Shown here one piece after another: positions 20,577 to 28,235 of a DNA stretch of 64,000 bases. A program made the position numbers and the translations under genes. How positions within the stretch are numbered: the stretch's first letter is position 1; each line of letters opens with the position of its first letter. The stretch is taken from NCBI GenBank assembly GCA_039915945.1, contig JBDSMH010000102.1, positions 1 through 64,000 of the forward strand, read 5' to 3'. This stretch comes from DATLFA01 sp039915945 (GTDB taxonomy: Bacteria > Actinomycetota > Acidimicrobiia > Acidimicrobiales > WLNW01). The notes under the pieces are model-generated. The model did no database searches and had not been told where the DNA came from. It was given only the letters and a program-made list of their open reading frames with translations.

Positions 20577-21118
20577 TGAGCGCTGAAAACTTCAACGAAC
20601 TGATGGCCGGACTCAACCCTCCGATGGCGATCGTGACGACGGCAGTCGGCGAGGAGCGCGCCGGTTGCCTCATCGGCTTCCACGCACAGAACAGCATCGA
20701 TCCCTCCCGCTACTGCGTGTGGATATCAAAGGCCAACCATACGCACCGAGCGCTACTCCATTCCTCCCACATCGCGATCCACTTCCTCACCCGCGATGAC
20801 CGCGATCTCGCGCGCATCTTCGGCGAACTCAGCGGCGACCACGTCGACAAGTTCGCGCTCTGCGACACCAGCATTCACGAGACCGGTGTTCCGCTGCTCG
20901 ATCGGTGCCCATTCAGGATGGTCGGTCGCCGGGTCACCCTGCTCGAGGACGACAGCGATCACGCGTGTGTCATCGTCGAGCCACTCGAAGTCTCGACGGG
21001 CGGCGAATTCGTCGCACTGCACTTGTCCGATCTCAACGACCTCGTCCCCGGCCATCCCGTGCAGGATCGCGCCGCCCCGCCGACGGTGCGGGCCGCGACC
21101 CAGGAAAACACGGAGTGA
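20576..21118 (+). CDS. Flavin reductase family protein
   Basis: 180 residues with the FMN-binding split-barrel pattern of flavin reductase/HpaC-like proteins: FNELMAGLNPPMAIVTTAVG, GCLIGFHAQNSIDPSRYCVW and HTHRALLHSSHIAIHFL. It reduces FMN or FAD with NAD(P)H and passes it, or its electrons, to a partner oxygenase, here plausibly the diiron protein two genes upstream. The start ATG 20576 overlaps the previous stop by ATGA. The tail beyond residue 165 is Ala/Pro-rich. Confidence 0.82.
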   Translation: MSAENFNELMAGLNPPMAIVTTAVGEERAGCLIGFHAQNSIDPSRYCVWISKANHTHRALLHSSHIAIHFLTRDDRDLARIFGELSGDHVDKFALCDTSIHETGVPLLDRCPFRMVGRRVTLLEDDSDHACVIVEPLEVSTGGEFVALHLSDLNDLVPGHPVQDRAAPPTVRAATQENTE

Positions 21119-21181
21119 CGCGTGATGACCGCCCCAACCGCGATTTCACCCGCGTGCACGCCGTCGAGAACCAGCGCTCGC

Positions 21182-21207
21182 GTTTCGCGCTTCCCGGCGC
21201 CGGGTAC
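21182..21207 (+). promoter_or_regulatory. SigB/SigF-like promoter for csbD
   Basis: GTTT (21182-21185), 16 bases, then GGGTAC (21202-21207), matching the GTTT-N14-17-GGGTAT form recognised by general-stress sigma factors. It ends 29 bases before csbD ATG 21237, and csbD is a classical SigB target in Bacillus. Confidence 0.6.
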
Positions 21208-21236
21208 CGCTTCGTCTACGAAAAGGAGGCCATGAA

Positions 21237-21428
21237 ATGGCTGGAGAAATGGACAAGGCCAAGGGTCGCATCAAAGAGGCAGCCGGCGCGTTGACGGACG
21301 ATGATGATCAGAAGAACGAAGGCAAGGCCGATCAGGCTGCTGGCGAAATGAAGGAAAAGGTTGGCAAGGCGAAGGACTGGGTCGAAGACAAGATCGATGA
21401 CGTCAACGACCGCGTCGATCGCAAGTAG
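21237..21428 (+). CDS. csbD: CsbD-family stress protein
   Basis: 63 residues, highly charged and hydrophilic: MAGEMDKAKGRIKEAAG and GKADQAAGEMKEKVGKAKDW are the repeated CsbD motifs. It is a small general-stress protein of unknown mechanism, thought to be disordered or helical. The start at 21237 has AAAGGAGG at 21222-21229; ATG 21232 is out of frame. A SigB-like promoter precedes it and a hairpin follows it, so it is a single-gene unit. Confidence 0.9.
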   Translation: MAGEMDKAKGRIKEAAGALTDDDDQKNEGKADQAAGEMKEKVGKAKDWVEDKIDDVNDRVDRK

Positions 21429-21456
21429 GTCGAGACAGGCGTAGCCACCGTTGTGC

Positions 21457-21492
21457 TGACCGGCGCGCTCGCTTGTTCGAGCGCGTCGGTCA
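21457..21492 (+). terminator. Hairpin terminator after csbD
   Basis: TGACCGGCGCGCTCG (21457-21471) pairs with CGAGCGCGTCGGTCA (21478-21492), 15 bp with one G-U pair and a six-base loop. There is no T-run, as is common in actinobacteria. It also lies just past the end of the convergent VOC gene. Confidence 0.65.
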
Positions 21493-21500
21493 CCGCACAG

Positions 21501-21983
21501 CTACGAGTGGTAGCGCGGCGACGGCGTCCCGGGAGGATTCAGGACACCAGGGCGGGCGTCAGGGTTTGTCACACAGACCTCGCCCTCGAGGCCGTCGGGT
21601 CCTATGAAGAAGAGACTGAGTATCGGGCCGAAGTCGGTTACGAAGCCGTCGGTCGCACCCCTTTGCATCAACCGTTCTCGGGCAAGTTCGAACGTGTCGA
21701 GCGACGCCGCCTGTAGACCGACGTGATCGATCCGGCCTCGCCCGAACATCGGTGTCTGCCGGTCCGCCTCACCGTTCGTGTCGATCTCGAACAGGTTGAT
21801 CTCGGTGCCTGGTCCGATGTCCACGAGCGACAGTCGCATCCCGGGCGCGACCACTTCATCGTGCGACACGGTGGCCTCGAAGACCTCTGCGAAGAAGCGG
21901 TGGAAGGCGTCGGTGTCCTTCGTGAGTACCGCTACGTGGTTCACGCCGGCGAGCAGCATCTCGACTCGTTTCTTTCTGGGCAT
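21501..21983 (-). CDS. VOC family protein, methylmalonyl-CoA-epimerase-like
   Basis: 160 residues. GVNHVAVLTKDTDAFHRFFAEVF gives the first metal-ligand His and the family fold, GRIDHVGLQA the second His, and a later GLEGEVCV the Glu. This pattern resembles methylmalonyl-CoA epimerase and lactoylglutathione-lyase-like proteins. Start 21983 is the longest; an internal start at MLLAGVNH would be nearer the family norm. The last 25 residues are proline-rich and unlikely to be part of the fold. Confidence 0.72.
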   Translation of the reverse strand: MPRKKRVEMLLAGVNHVAVLTKDTDAFHRFFAEVFEATVSHDEVVAPGMRLSLVDIGPGTEINLFEIDTNGEADRQTPMFGRGRIDHVGLQAASLDTFELARERLMQRGATDGFVTDFGPILSLFFIGPDGLEGEVCVTNPDARPGVLNPPGTPSPRYHS

Positions 21984-22030
21984 TGCTTTCTGAGCAACTC
22001 GGAGGAGGCGACAATATTCGCCTGTCAGCG

Positions 22031-22056
22031 GTTTGGCGCGCTTTGACGAGGGGTAC
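22031..22056 (+). promoter_or_regulatory. SigB/SigF-like promoter
   Basis: GTTT (22031-22034), 16 bases, then GGGTAC (22051-22056): the same elements and spacing as before csbD. It lies 47 bases before ATG 22104. Confidence 0.5.
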
Positions 22057-22103
22057 CACGCACGGTCGGTAACCGGATGCCCCGCTCGATCAAAGGAGCT
22101 CCA

Positions 22104-22316
22104 ATGGCCCAGTACATGCGTTATCAGGCCCGCGCGGTCGAGATCTTTGGCTGGACTCCCGCAGGCCAGGCCGTGCCTCGGCTGTACCCGGGCGACCGGG
22201 GTGAACAGGTCGGCGACTACGCCGTGGTCAACGATCGAGCGATGGAATGGGACGGCCGGTCGTGGGTCCCGTCCGCCTGGAAGGATTTCGCCGTATGGAA
22301 ACGGGCAGCGTCCTGA
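22104..22316 (+). CDS. Small stress-associated protein of unknown function
   Basis: 70 residues beginning MAQYMRYQARAVEIFGW, with no signal peptide, membrane helix or cysteine. ATG 22104 is preceded by AAAGGAG at 22094-22100; the longer frame from 22077 lacks such a site. It carries a SigB/SigF-like promoter like csbD, so a role in general stress is inferred. Repeated Trp and Gly-Asp turns suggest a small beta-rich fold. Family not recognised. Confidence 0.6.
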   Translation: MAQYMRYQARAVEIFGWTPAGQAVPRLYPGDRGEQVGDYAVVNDRAMEWDGRSWVPSAWKDFAVWKRAAS

Positions 22317-22322
22317 GCAGGC

Positions 22323-23465
22323 TCACCCTCGCCGCGCCAAACGAGCCGAGGGCAACGATCCCCCGTCCACCGACGCCGGACCAGCCGCCCGTTCCGGTTC
22401 CACCCGCCGAACCGGGGCCGCCGATCCCGACACCACAGGCGCGGAACTCCGCCTAGCGAATACGAATCGCTTCTGCGCCTCGTAGCTGGCGACGAAGAGC
22501 CCTGCCTCTGTCACGAGCTTCGACGGCAACAAACCGGCGCCGAGTCGTTCGTACAAGCCATACATCGACGTGTAGTTGACCGTCATGACCGCTGCCACGA
22601 GTCCGACGTATCTCGTCGCGCATGCCGACAGCGGTCGCTGCGCACGGGCGAACACGAGGCGACGATTGGCGACGAAGTTGAACACCGAACTCACGACGCG
22701 GGCCCCGACCACCGCGGCGAACAGGTTGCCCGTGAGTCCCTTCAGCACAAGCAACAACACGACGTCGAGGGCGAATGCGCTGAGTGACGACAAACTGAAT
22801 TTCACGAGTGGGGCGTACACGCGCGCCGAGTCGACGAGTGGACGAAAGTGCGACGACGCGTTGCCCTCGAGATAGATCGTCTCGACGGGAAATTCCTGGA
22901 TGGTCACGCCGGCCTCCGCTGCCTCTAGCAAAACGTTCAGTTCGTATTCGAATCGTTCACCGCGCACCGTCTGTAGCCACGAGAGCATCGATGCCGGGTA
23001 GCCGCGCAGACCGGTTTGCGTGTCGTAAAGTCGCTGCCCGGTCGATCGGGCGAACACCACGCGAGTGACTGCGTTGCCGAACCGGCTCGCGACTGGCACG
23101 CGGCCGGTGAATTGGCGTGAGCCGAGCACCATTGCAGTGCGATGCGCGGCGACCTCGCTCGCCACCCTCAAGATGTCGACCACGCTGTGCTGGCCATCGC
23201 AATCGGCACAGACCACGTCGTGTCCTGCGAAATGCTGCGCTACGTACTCGAACCCCTGCTTGAGCGCGAAACCCTTGCCTCGGTTGACCCGATGGCCGAT
23301 CACCGTGCAGCCCAACGCAGCTGAGCGATCGAATAGTGCGTCATACTGCGGTCCACTGCCGTCGTTGACCAACAACACGTCGATGCCGACGCCTGTCTCG
23401 ACGATGTCTTCGAGCAACCGAATGAGCTTCGTGTCCGGCTCGTAGGCCGGAATCAAGACGATCAT
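22323..23465 (-). CDS. Glycosyltransferase family 2 fused to a GtrA membrane domain
   Basis: 380 residues. Residues 1-215 form a GT-A transferase of the polyprenyl-phosphate-sugar synthase kind: VLIPAYEPDTKL, VLLVNDGSG, VVCADCDGQHSV (the DXD-type metal site) and GLRGYPASML. Residues about 220-345 are four hydrophobic helices of the GtrA flippase family, with FNFVANRRLVF. Together they would load a sugar on a lipid carrier and flip it outward. The start overlaps the end of the glycosidase gene by ATGA, so the two are co-translated. The last 35 residues are a low-complexity tail. Confidence 0.85.
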   Translation of the reverse strand: MIVLIPAYEPDTKLIRLLEDIVETGVGIDVLLVNDGSGPQYDALFDRSAALGCTVIGHRVNRGKGFALKQGFEYVAQHFAGHDVVCADCDGQHSVVDILRVASEVAAHRTAMVLGSRQFTGRVPVASRFGNAVTRVVFARSTGQRLYDTQTGLRGYPASMLSWLQTVRGERFEYELNVLLEAAEAGVTIQEFPVETIYLEGNASSHFRPLVDSARVYAPLVKFSLSSLSAFALDVVLLLVLKGLTGNLFAAVVGARVVSSVFNFVANRRLVFARAQRPLSACATRYVGLVAAVMTVNYTSMYGLYERLGAGLLPSKLVTEAGLFVASYEAQKRFVFARRSSAPVVSGSAAPVRRVEPERAAGPASVDGGSLPSARLARRG

Positions 23466-24463
23466 GACTCGCTCGCCGGACTGCTCGACGCGATGTAGAG
23501 AATGTCACTGGTTCCGCGCTCGTCGTTCTTGCCCTGCGGGTTGTTCACCACTGCGCCGTTGAAGTACATGGTCGTCGAACCGCCGCCGTCGAGGTTGTAG
23601 GCAACGGTTGCGCCCAGGTCCTTGAACATCTGCGCGAACTCGATCATGGTGACGCCACGGCTGTACCCGGTACTGCGGCCGTCGACGGCGATGAAGACGA
23701 AGTGGTTTGGGCTGATCATTCCCAGACCGGTGCGTGGCTGGTTGCCCTGAATCGAGTGGTTCCCGATGTTGGTATCGATTTGCACCTTGTCGATCCCGTC
23801 GAGGATCTGTCCGTTTTCCAACAGACCGGGACCAAACGACAGCGTGTTCCACACACCTGCGTCCACCAACTGCTGCGCGGTCGTCGTGGTCTCGTCGTAC
23901 AGGACCATGGTGCCGTCGCGATAGATCGCAAGACCTTGTCGGGTGCCCTTGTCTCGATAGATCACACCGTTGCGGATCACGATTCCCGACGTGCGAAACC
24001 CGTAGTAGTCGCCATTGATGGCGAAGATGGCGTTGTTCTCCTCGGCGATCGTGGAGGTGTCAGCGATGATGTTCGTGCCGAACTTGTTCTCGGCGAAGGC
24101 CGACCGCAACAGTGCACCGTCGCCGACGACCACATCGGCGACGAAATAGGTGACCGTCGCGTTGCCGGTGCCGGTGACCACCTTGCGGATCGAGATGCTC
24201 GTCGAGCCGTACGTGTAGCTGGTGTCGGTGACGAGCGCGGGCGCCATCGGCGCCGCCGTGGTCGGCGACCCGGCAAGAGTGGTCGTCGAGGCGTACACCG
24301 AGGCCTCGTAGGCGGCGACATTGGCGATCTGAACGTGGTCGATGATGTACCGGTTGATCGCCCACGCGGCGATGCTGCCGACGATGAGCACCAGGACGGA
24401 CACCCCGATCAGGATGCGTTTGACGATCTTGCGCCACCGGGGACGGTTCGCTTTGGTTGCCAT
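23462..24463 (-). CDS. Membrane-anchored phosphodiester glycosidase (NAGPA-like)
   Basis: 333 residues with one N-terminal membrane helix (about residues 15-37) and an outside domain. NNAIFAINGDYYGFR, RTGLGMISPNHFVFIAVDGR and VAYNLDGGGSTTMYFNG are the signatures of the phosphodiester glycosidase family, which cleaves sugar-1-phosphodiesters such as uncovered GlcNAc or wall teichoic-like linkages. The Thr/Ala-rich stretch after the helix is a spacer. It precedes the GT2-GtrA gene with an ATGA overlap, so the pair probably builds and trims a cell-surface glycan. Confidence 0.85.
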   Translation of the reverse strand: MATKANRPRWRKIVKRILIGVSVLVLIVGSIAAWAINRYIIDHVQIANVAAYEASVYASTTTLAGSPTTAAPMAPALVTDTSYTYGSTSISIRKVVTGTGNATVTYFVADVVVGDGALLRSAFAENKFGTNIIADTSTIAEENNAIFAINGDYYGFRTSGIVIRNGVIYRDKGTRQGLAIYRDGTMVLYDETTTTAQQLVDAGVWNTLSFGPGLLENGQILDGIDKVQIDTNIGNHSIQGNQPRTGLGMISPNHFVFIAVDGRSTGYSRGVTMIEFAQMFKDLGATVAYNLDGGGSTTMYFNGAVVNNPQGKNDERGTSDILYIASSSPASES

Positions 24464-24556
24464 GGCAGAGGTTGTACGACGGCGACCTTGGAGCCCGATT
24501 ACACCCGGTTGTGAAACTCGTAAGAATCAACCGGCCACCCCGAAAGCGAGCACGTA

Positions 24557-24979
24557 ATGAGCCACGACACAGGCAAGCGCGACGGGCCGGGCGCCGAACA
24601 GCAGTTCTCGCTGTCCTTCGACCGCTGCATGCGAGTCCTCATGACGCCGCTCCTCGCGGGCCCCCGGTACTGCCGGGTGGCAATCGCCGCTGGGCAACTC
24701 GACGTCGCCATGGGGGTCGGCGGGTGGGCGTTCGCAGCCACCGTTGCCCGCTCGGCGATCGCCGACGTTTGTCGCATCTCGGGGCGGGCTTGGTCATGGG
24801 GCGCCCACGGATGGCGCGGCCGGTGGCTGGTCAACGGGTCGAGCCGCGGCCTCGTTCGCCTGACGATCGATCCGCCCGGCAGGGCGCGCTGTCTCGGCGT
24901 TCCCGTCAAGCTCCGCGAGCTCGCGCTCAGCCTCGACGACCCCGACGGGTTCGTGGCCGCACTGAGCTCCCCGCTCTGA
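24557..24979 (+). CDS. PH-like hypothetical protein
   Basis: 140 residues. The segment WSWGAHGWRGRWLVNGSSRGLV followed by strands with alternating hydrophobic residues resembles small actinobacterial proteins with a PH-like fold and no known role. There is no signal peptide. Starts at ATG 24557 in the gap opposite the divergent glycosidase gene. I cannot assign a function. Confidence 0.6.
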   Translation: MSHDTGKRDGPGAEQQFSLSFDRCMRVLMTPLLAGPRYCRVAIAAGQLDVAMGVGGWAFAATVARSAIADVCRISGRAWSWGAHGWRGRWLVNGSSRGLVRLTIDPPGRARCLGVPVKLRELALSLDDPDGFVAALSSPL

Positions 24980-25005
24980 ACGGCCGCTCGGGCCGCCGGC
25001 GACCT

Positions 25006-26490
25006 CTAGCAATCGGCGTTGCGGCGGGCGGCCCAGTAGCCCAAGGCGTTCGAGTAGGCCACTGCGGCACGTTCCGCGGATGCGAACGCGAGGACGCCGG
25101 CGCTCTTCAACAGGTCGCGCAAGTCGAGCGCCTCGCGCTCGGTCTCGGCGGCGGTGACGATCATGAAAAACGGCTTGTCACCATGCTGCGCGTGCGCGGC
25201 CATCACGTCGATGAATCGCTCGCCTGAGCTGTCGCCGATATCCGTGAGATGACCGAGCCCAACCCCGTAGTCGCTCTGGATGCGTCTCGGCGACATGATC
25301 AGGCTGAAAAGGTCCATCACGACGAAGTCGATGTTCGGATCACGATCGAGAATCTGCAACTCGCGCGCAAGCATCGCCGGATTCTCGGTGGCGTACGCCG
25401 CGTCGAGTGGATTGCGGAAGCTGCCCCCGATCGGGTTGAAGAACGTCGCCAATTCGTCGAGCGACGCGGTCGCAAGCGGGGGCACCCGCAGACCGCGTCG
25501 CGCAAGGGTGTCGGTGATCGCGATCCCCTGCCCTCCGGTCAGGATGATCAGCCCGGCGCGCGGTCCGCGAAGCTCGGGCAACTTGACCAACGTCGCCGTC
25601 GTGTCGACGAGCGCCTCCATCGTCTCGACGCCGATCGCACCGGTGCTGCGCAAGATCCAGTCCCAGTCTTCGGGCGTTACCGGCTGCGCGCCCGTGTGGT
25701 TGCCGGTGACACGCGCGCCATCCGCGGTGTTGCCCCCTTTCCAGATCACCACTGGCTTCTTGGCGGTGACGCGCCGCAGCGCGGTCGCGAACCGCTCGTG
25801 ATCACCGGCCTCACGATCGCCGATGCCCTCGATATAGGCGGCGAGGACCTCGACGCGATCGTCATCGCCGATATATTCGATCCAATCCGCGGCGTCCAGC
25901 ACCGCGGCGTTGCCGAAGCTGATGCCCCGTACTTCACGGATGCCGTGCCAGGCGAACAGCGCCTTCGCAAAGTAGCCGGCGTGCGTCCCGCTCTGGCTCA
26001 CCATGCCGACCGGCCCCGCCTCGCCGAGCGGCATCTCGCCCGTCGACGACATGCCGCGTGTCGGGTTGTAGATACCGGTGCAGTTGGGGCCGAGGATCGG
26101 CACGCCCGATTCACGAGACAACTGCGCAAGGCGCCCTTGAATCTGCACGCCTTCGTCGTCGGTTTCGGCGAAACCCGAAGTGAAGTAGCTCACCGCACCG
26201 ACCCCGGCTTCGACGCACTGAGCGAAAACCTCGACCGCCATTTGCCTCGGCGTGTTGATCACCACGTAGTCGATCGGGCGAGGTACGTCGAGGATGCTGC
26301 GGTAGTTGCGAATGCCCATCGCCTCGATGTCCCGGATCGACTCGGGGTTCACATGCACCGAGGCGACCGTGCCGGGAAAAGTCTTGTATTGGCGGAACCA
26401 GAAGTAGCCGTTGACCTTCTTCGCCCCGATCACCGCGATCGACTGTGCATCGAAGGCCCGGTCGAGCCGCGCCCGTTCGAAGTAGCGCAT
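25006..26490 (-). CDS. NDP-forming acyl-CoA synthetase-like protein (CoA-binding family)
   Basis: 494 residues. The N-terminal CoA-binding Rossmann domain (AFDAQSIAVIGAKKVNGYFW) is followed by succinyl-CoA-ligase-like domains with SYFTSGFAE, ILGPNCTGIYNP, GMVSQSGTHAGYFAKAL and SFGNAAVLDAADWIEYIG. TGNHTGA carries the His at the place of the phosphorylated residue. This is the alpha-subunit architecture of ADP-forming acetyl-CoA synthetase; no ATP-grasp beta part is fused or adjacent, so activity alone is uncertain. It might act as a regulatory or partner subunit. Confidence 0.8.
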   Translation of the reverse strand: MRYFERARLDRAFDAQSIAVIGAKKVNGYFWFRQYKTFPGTVASVHVNPESIRDIEAMGIRNYRSILDVPRPIDYVVINTPRQMAVEVFAQCVEAGVGAVSYFTSGFAETDDEGVQIQGRLAQLSRESGVPILGPNCTGIYNPTRGMSSTGEMPLGEAGPVGMVSQSGTHAGYFAKALFAWHGIREVRGISFGNAAVLDAADWIEYIGDDDRVEVLAAYIEGIGDREAGDHERFATALRRVTAKKPVVIWKGGNTADGARVTGNHTGAQPVTPEDWDWILRSTGAIGVETMEALVDTTATLVKLPELRGPRAGLIILTGGQGIAITDTLARRGLRVPPLATASLDELATFFNPIGGSFRNPLDAAYATENPAMLARELQILDRDPNIDFVVMDLFSLIMSPRRIQSDYGVGLGHLTDIGDSSGERFIDVMAAHAQHGDKPFFMIVTAAETEREALDLRDLLKSAGVLAFASAERAAVAYSNALGYWAARRNADC

Positions 26491-26563
26491 CGTTGCCTTC
26501 TCCCCTTCGCCGCAGCATCATCGCACGGCAGTTGCGCGAGTATCGCTCTATGACCACGAAGGC

Positions 26564-26992
26564 TTGGCGCGGCTACCTACGAGTGATGCTGCTGTCCGTC
26601 GTACCGCTGCTCGCGGCCCGACCCACGTGCACGGCGTGAGCCGTCCCGTCACGCGCACGGCGGCGGTCGACGCCGCGCAAAAGGCCGGCAGTGACTTGGT
26701 CGTCGAACCCGACGCCGCGGGCGCCGGACTGCGTGAGTGCTTCGCCGCGCTCGACTGGATGAGCGGGCGCGCGGCAGCATTCGACACTCGTCTCAACGCG
26801 CCCGCCGCTCTCACCGGGCAGGCCTCGAAGGGCATCACCCGCATGTTGCGCCACCACGGTTTGACCGTCGTCGCGGAGCCGGAGAGCTTCCTCGTGACGA
26901 AGGCGAGCCATCTCGAAGCGGATGAAGCGACACGTGCGCGCGAGTGGGGAGTGCAACTCGGCGCCCTGGTCGGTGCGCTCGCCAACAGCTGA
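26564..26992 (+). pseudogene. Flavodoxin-like protein, N-terminal part missing
   Basis: From GPTHVHGVSRPVTR onward the frame matches the second half of actinobacterial flavodoxin-domain proteins, including AFDTRLNAPAALTGQASKGI and VVAEPESFLV. The expected first half, with the FMN phosphate loop (YESMFGNT-like) and the strand before GGPTH, is absent in all frames upstream, where the promoter region of the divergent CoA-ligase-like gene begins. The open frame starts with TTG 26564 but its first 20 residues are not flavodoxin. It cannot bind FMN normally and is probably a remnant. Confidence 0.6.
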
Positions 26993-27045
26993 CCGACGCG
27001 GTTCGTCGACGTCAGCCTGCCGGAATCGCGCACGACGCGGACGCG

Positions 27046-28194
27046 TTACGACGATCGATCGAGCGCGACCTGCCAGTAGACCCGCGTGCCACCGGTATCA
27101 CGGGGTTCGATCGTCAACGTACCGCCGAGGCGCGTCGCACGGGCTCGCATGTTGTCGATGCCTCGTCCGCCCGCAATGTCCCGAAGCCCGGCGGTGCCGT
27201 TGTCGGTGACGACAACCGACAACACTCCGTCGCTCGCCGTGATGGCGACAGTCACCTCGGTAGCTGCCGCGTGGCGAGCCACGTTGGAGAGTGCCTCGCG
27301 CACAACTGCAGAGACGTGATCGGCCAGAGCGTCGTCGACCGAATTGTCGATCGGGCCGTCAAAGCGAACCATCGGCTCGAAGCCGAGTGCTCGCGCCGCT
27401 TGTGAGCACACGTCGAGCAACTCTTGGCGCACACTGCGACCCGCAAGTCGGGCGGTGTGCAACTCGAAGATGGCCGACCGCAGTTCGCGAATCGTGTCGT
27501 CGAGGTCATCGACCGCTTGGCGCATTCGCGCGCCGAGTTCGGTATCCCCGGCGAGACGCATCGCAGACTGCAGCCCGAGACCGGTCGCGAAGAGCCGCTG
27601 GATCACGTTGTCGTGGAGGTCGCGGGCGATACGTTCGCGATCCTCGAATAGCGCGATATCCGCGACACGCGCATGCAGCCGGGCGTTCTCGATGGCGACG
27701 CCGGCGGCCACCGCCAGAGCGACGGTCATCTCTTCGTCGATATCGGTGAAGGCGTCGCCGTCGGTCTTGTCGCAGAGATACAGGTTGCCGAATACCTGTT
27801 CGCGCACACGAATCGGCACACCCAAGAAGGACGTCATCGGCGGATGGTTCGGCGGGAAACCGAAGCTGTCGGGATGCTCGCGCAGGTCGGGCAGCCGCAG
27901 CGGCTCCGGGCGGGCAATGAGCAGACCCAAGATGCCGTGGCCCTTCGGCAATGAACCGATGGCTTCCTTTTGCGTCTCGCTCAGACCGACGGTGATGAAC
28001 TCGGACAACGCATTGCCGGTTACGTCGAGCACGCCCAACGCACCGTAACGGGCGTGGACGAGATCGGCGGCGGCCTCGATGATGCCACGTAGCGCCGTGG
28101 CGAGATCGAGCTCGGACCCGACCACCAACACCGCGTCGAGGAGGCGGCGCAGTTGTCGAGGACCCGCGTGCCCCTGCGCCGACGCATCGCTCAT
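27046..28194 (-). CDS. DevS/DosS-like sensor histidine kinase with a single GAF domain
   Basis: 382 residues. A GAF domain (about 20-175) with GFPPNHPPMTSFLGVP is followed by a HisKA_3 dimerisation helix, RERIARDLHDNVIQRLFATG with the phosphoacceptor His194, and a HATPase with SNVARHA, VTDNG and GGRGIDNMRARA. In Mycobacterium tuberculosis DosS the heme ligand His149 lies in the matching YHPPM segment; here His117 is in that place, so heme binding is plausible. Mycobacterial DosS has two GAF domains; this one has only the heme-type one. Its likely partner is DevR at 30815. Confidence 0.85.
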   Translation of the reverse strand: MSDASAQGHAGPRQLRRLLDAVLVVGSELDLATALRGIIEAAADLVHARYGALGVLDVTGNALSEFITVGLSETQKEAIGSLPKGHGILGLLIARPEPLRLPDLREHPDSFGFPPNHPPMTSFLGVPIRVREQVFGNLYLCDKTDGDAFTDIDEEMTVALAVAAGVAIENARLHARVADIALFEDRERIARDLHDNVIQRLFATGLGLQSAMRLAGDTELGARMRQAVDDLDDTIRELRSAIFELHTARLAGRSVRQELLDVCSQAARALGFEPMVRFDGPIDNSVDDALADHVSAVVREALSNVARHAAATEVTVAITASDGVLSVVVTDNGTAGLRDIAGGRGIDNMRARATRLGGTLTIEPRDTGGTRVYWQVALDRSS

Positions 28195-28235
28195 TTCCAG
28201 GATTGTAGGGCGGGTCGACGACCGTAGAGAAAGCG

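Noticed and set aside
21193..21204. CCCGGCGCCGGG perfect palindrome before csbD
   Set aside because: Highly GC palindromes of this size arise often in this base composition, and it overlaps the promoter spacer; not claimed as a separate site.
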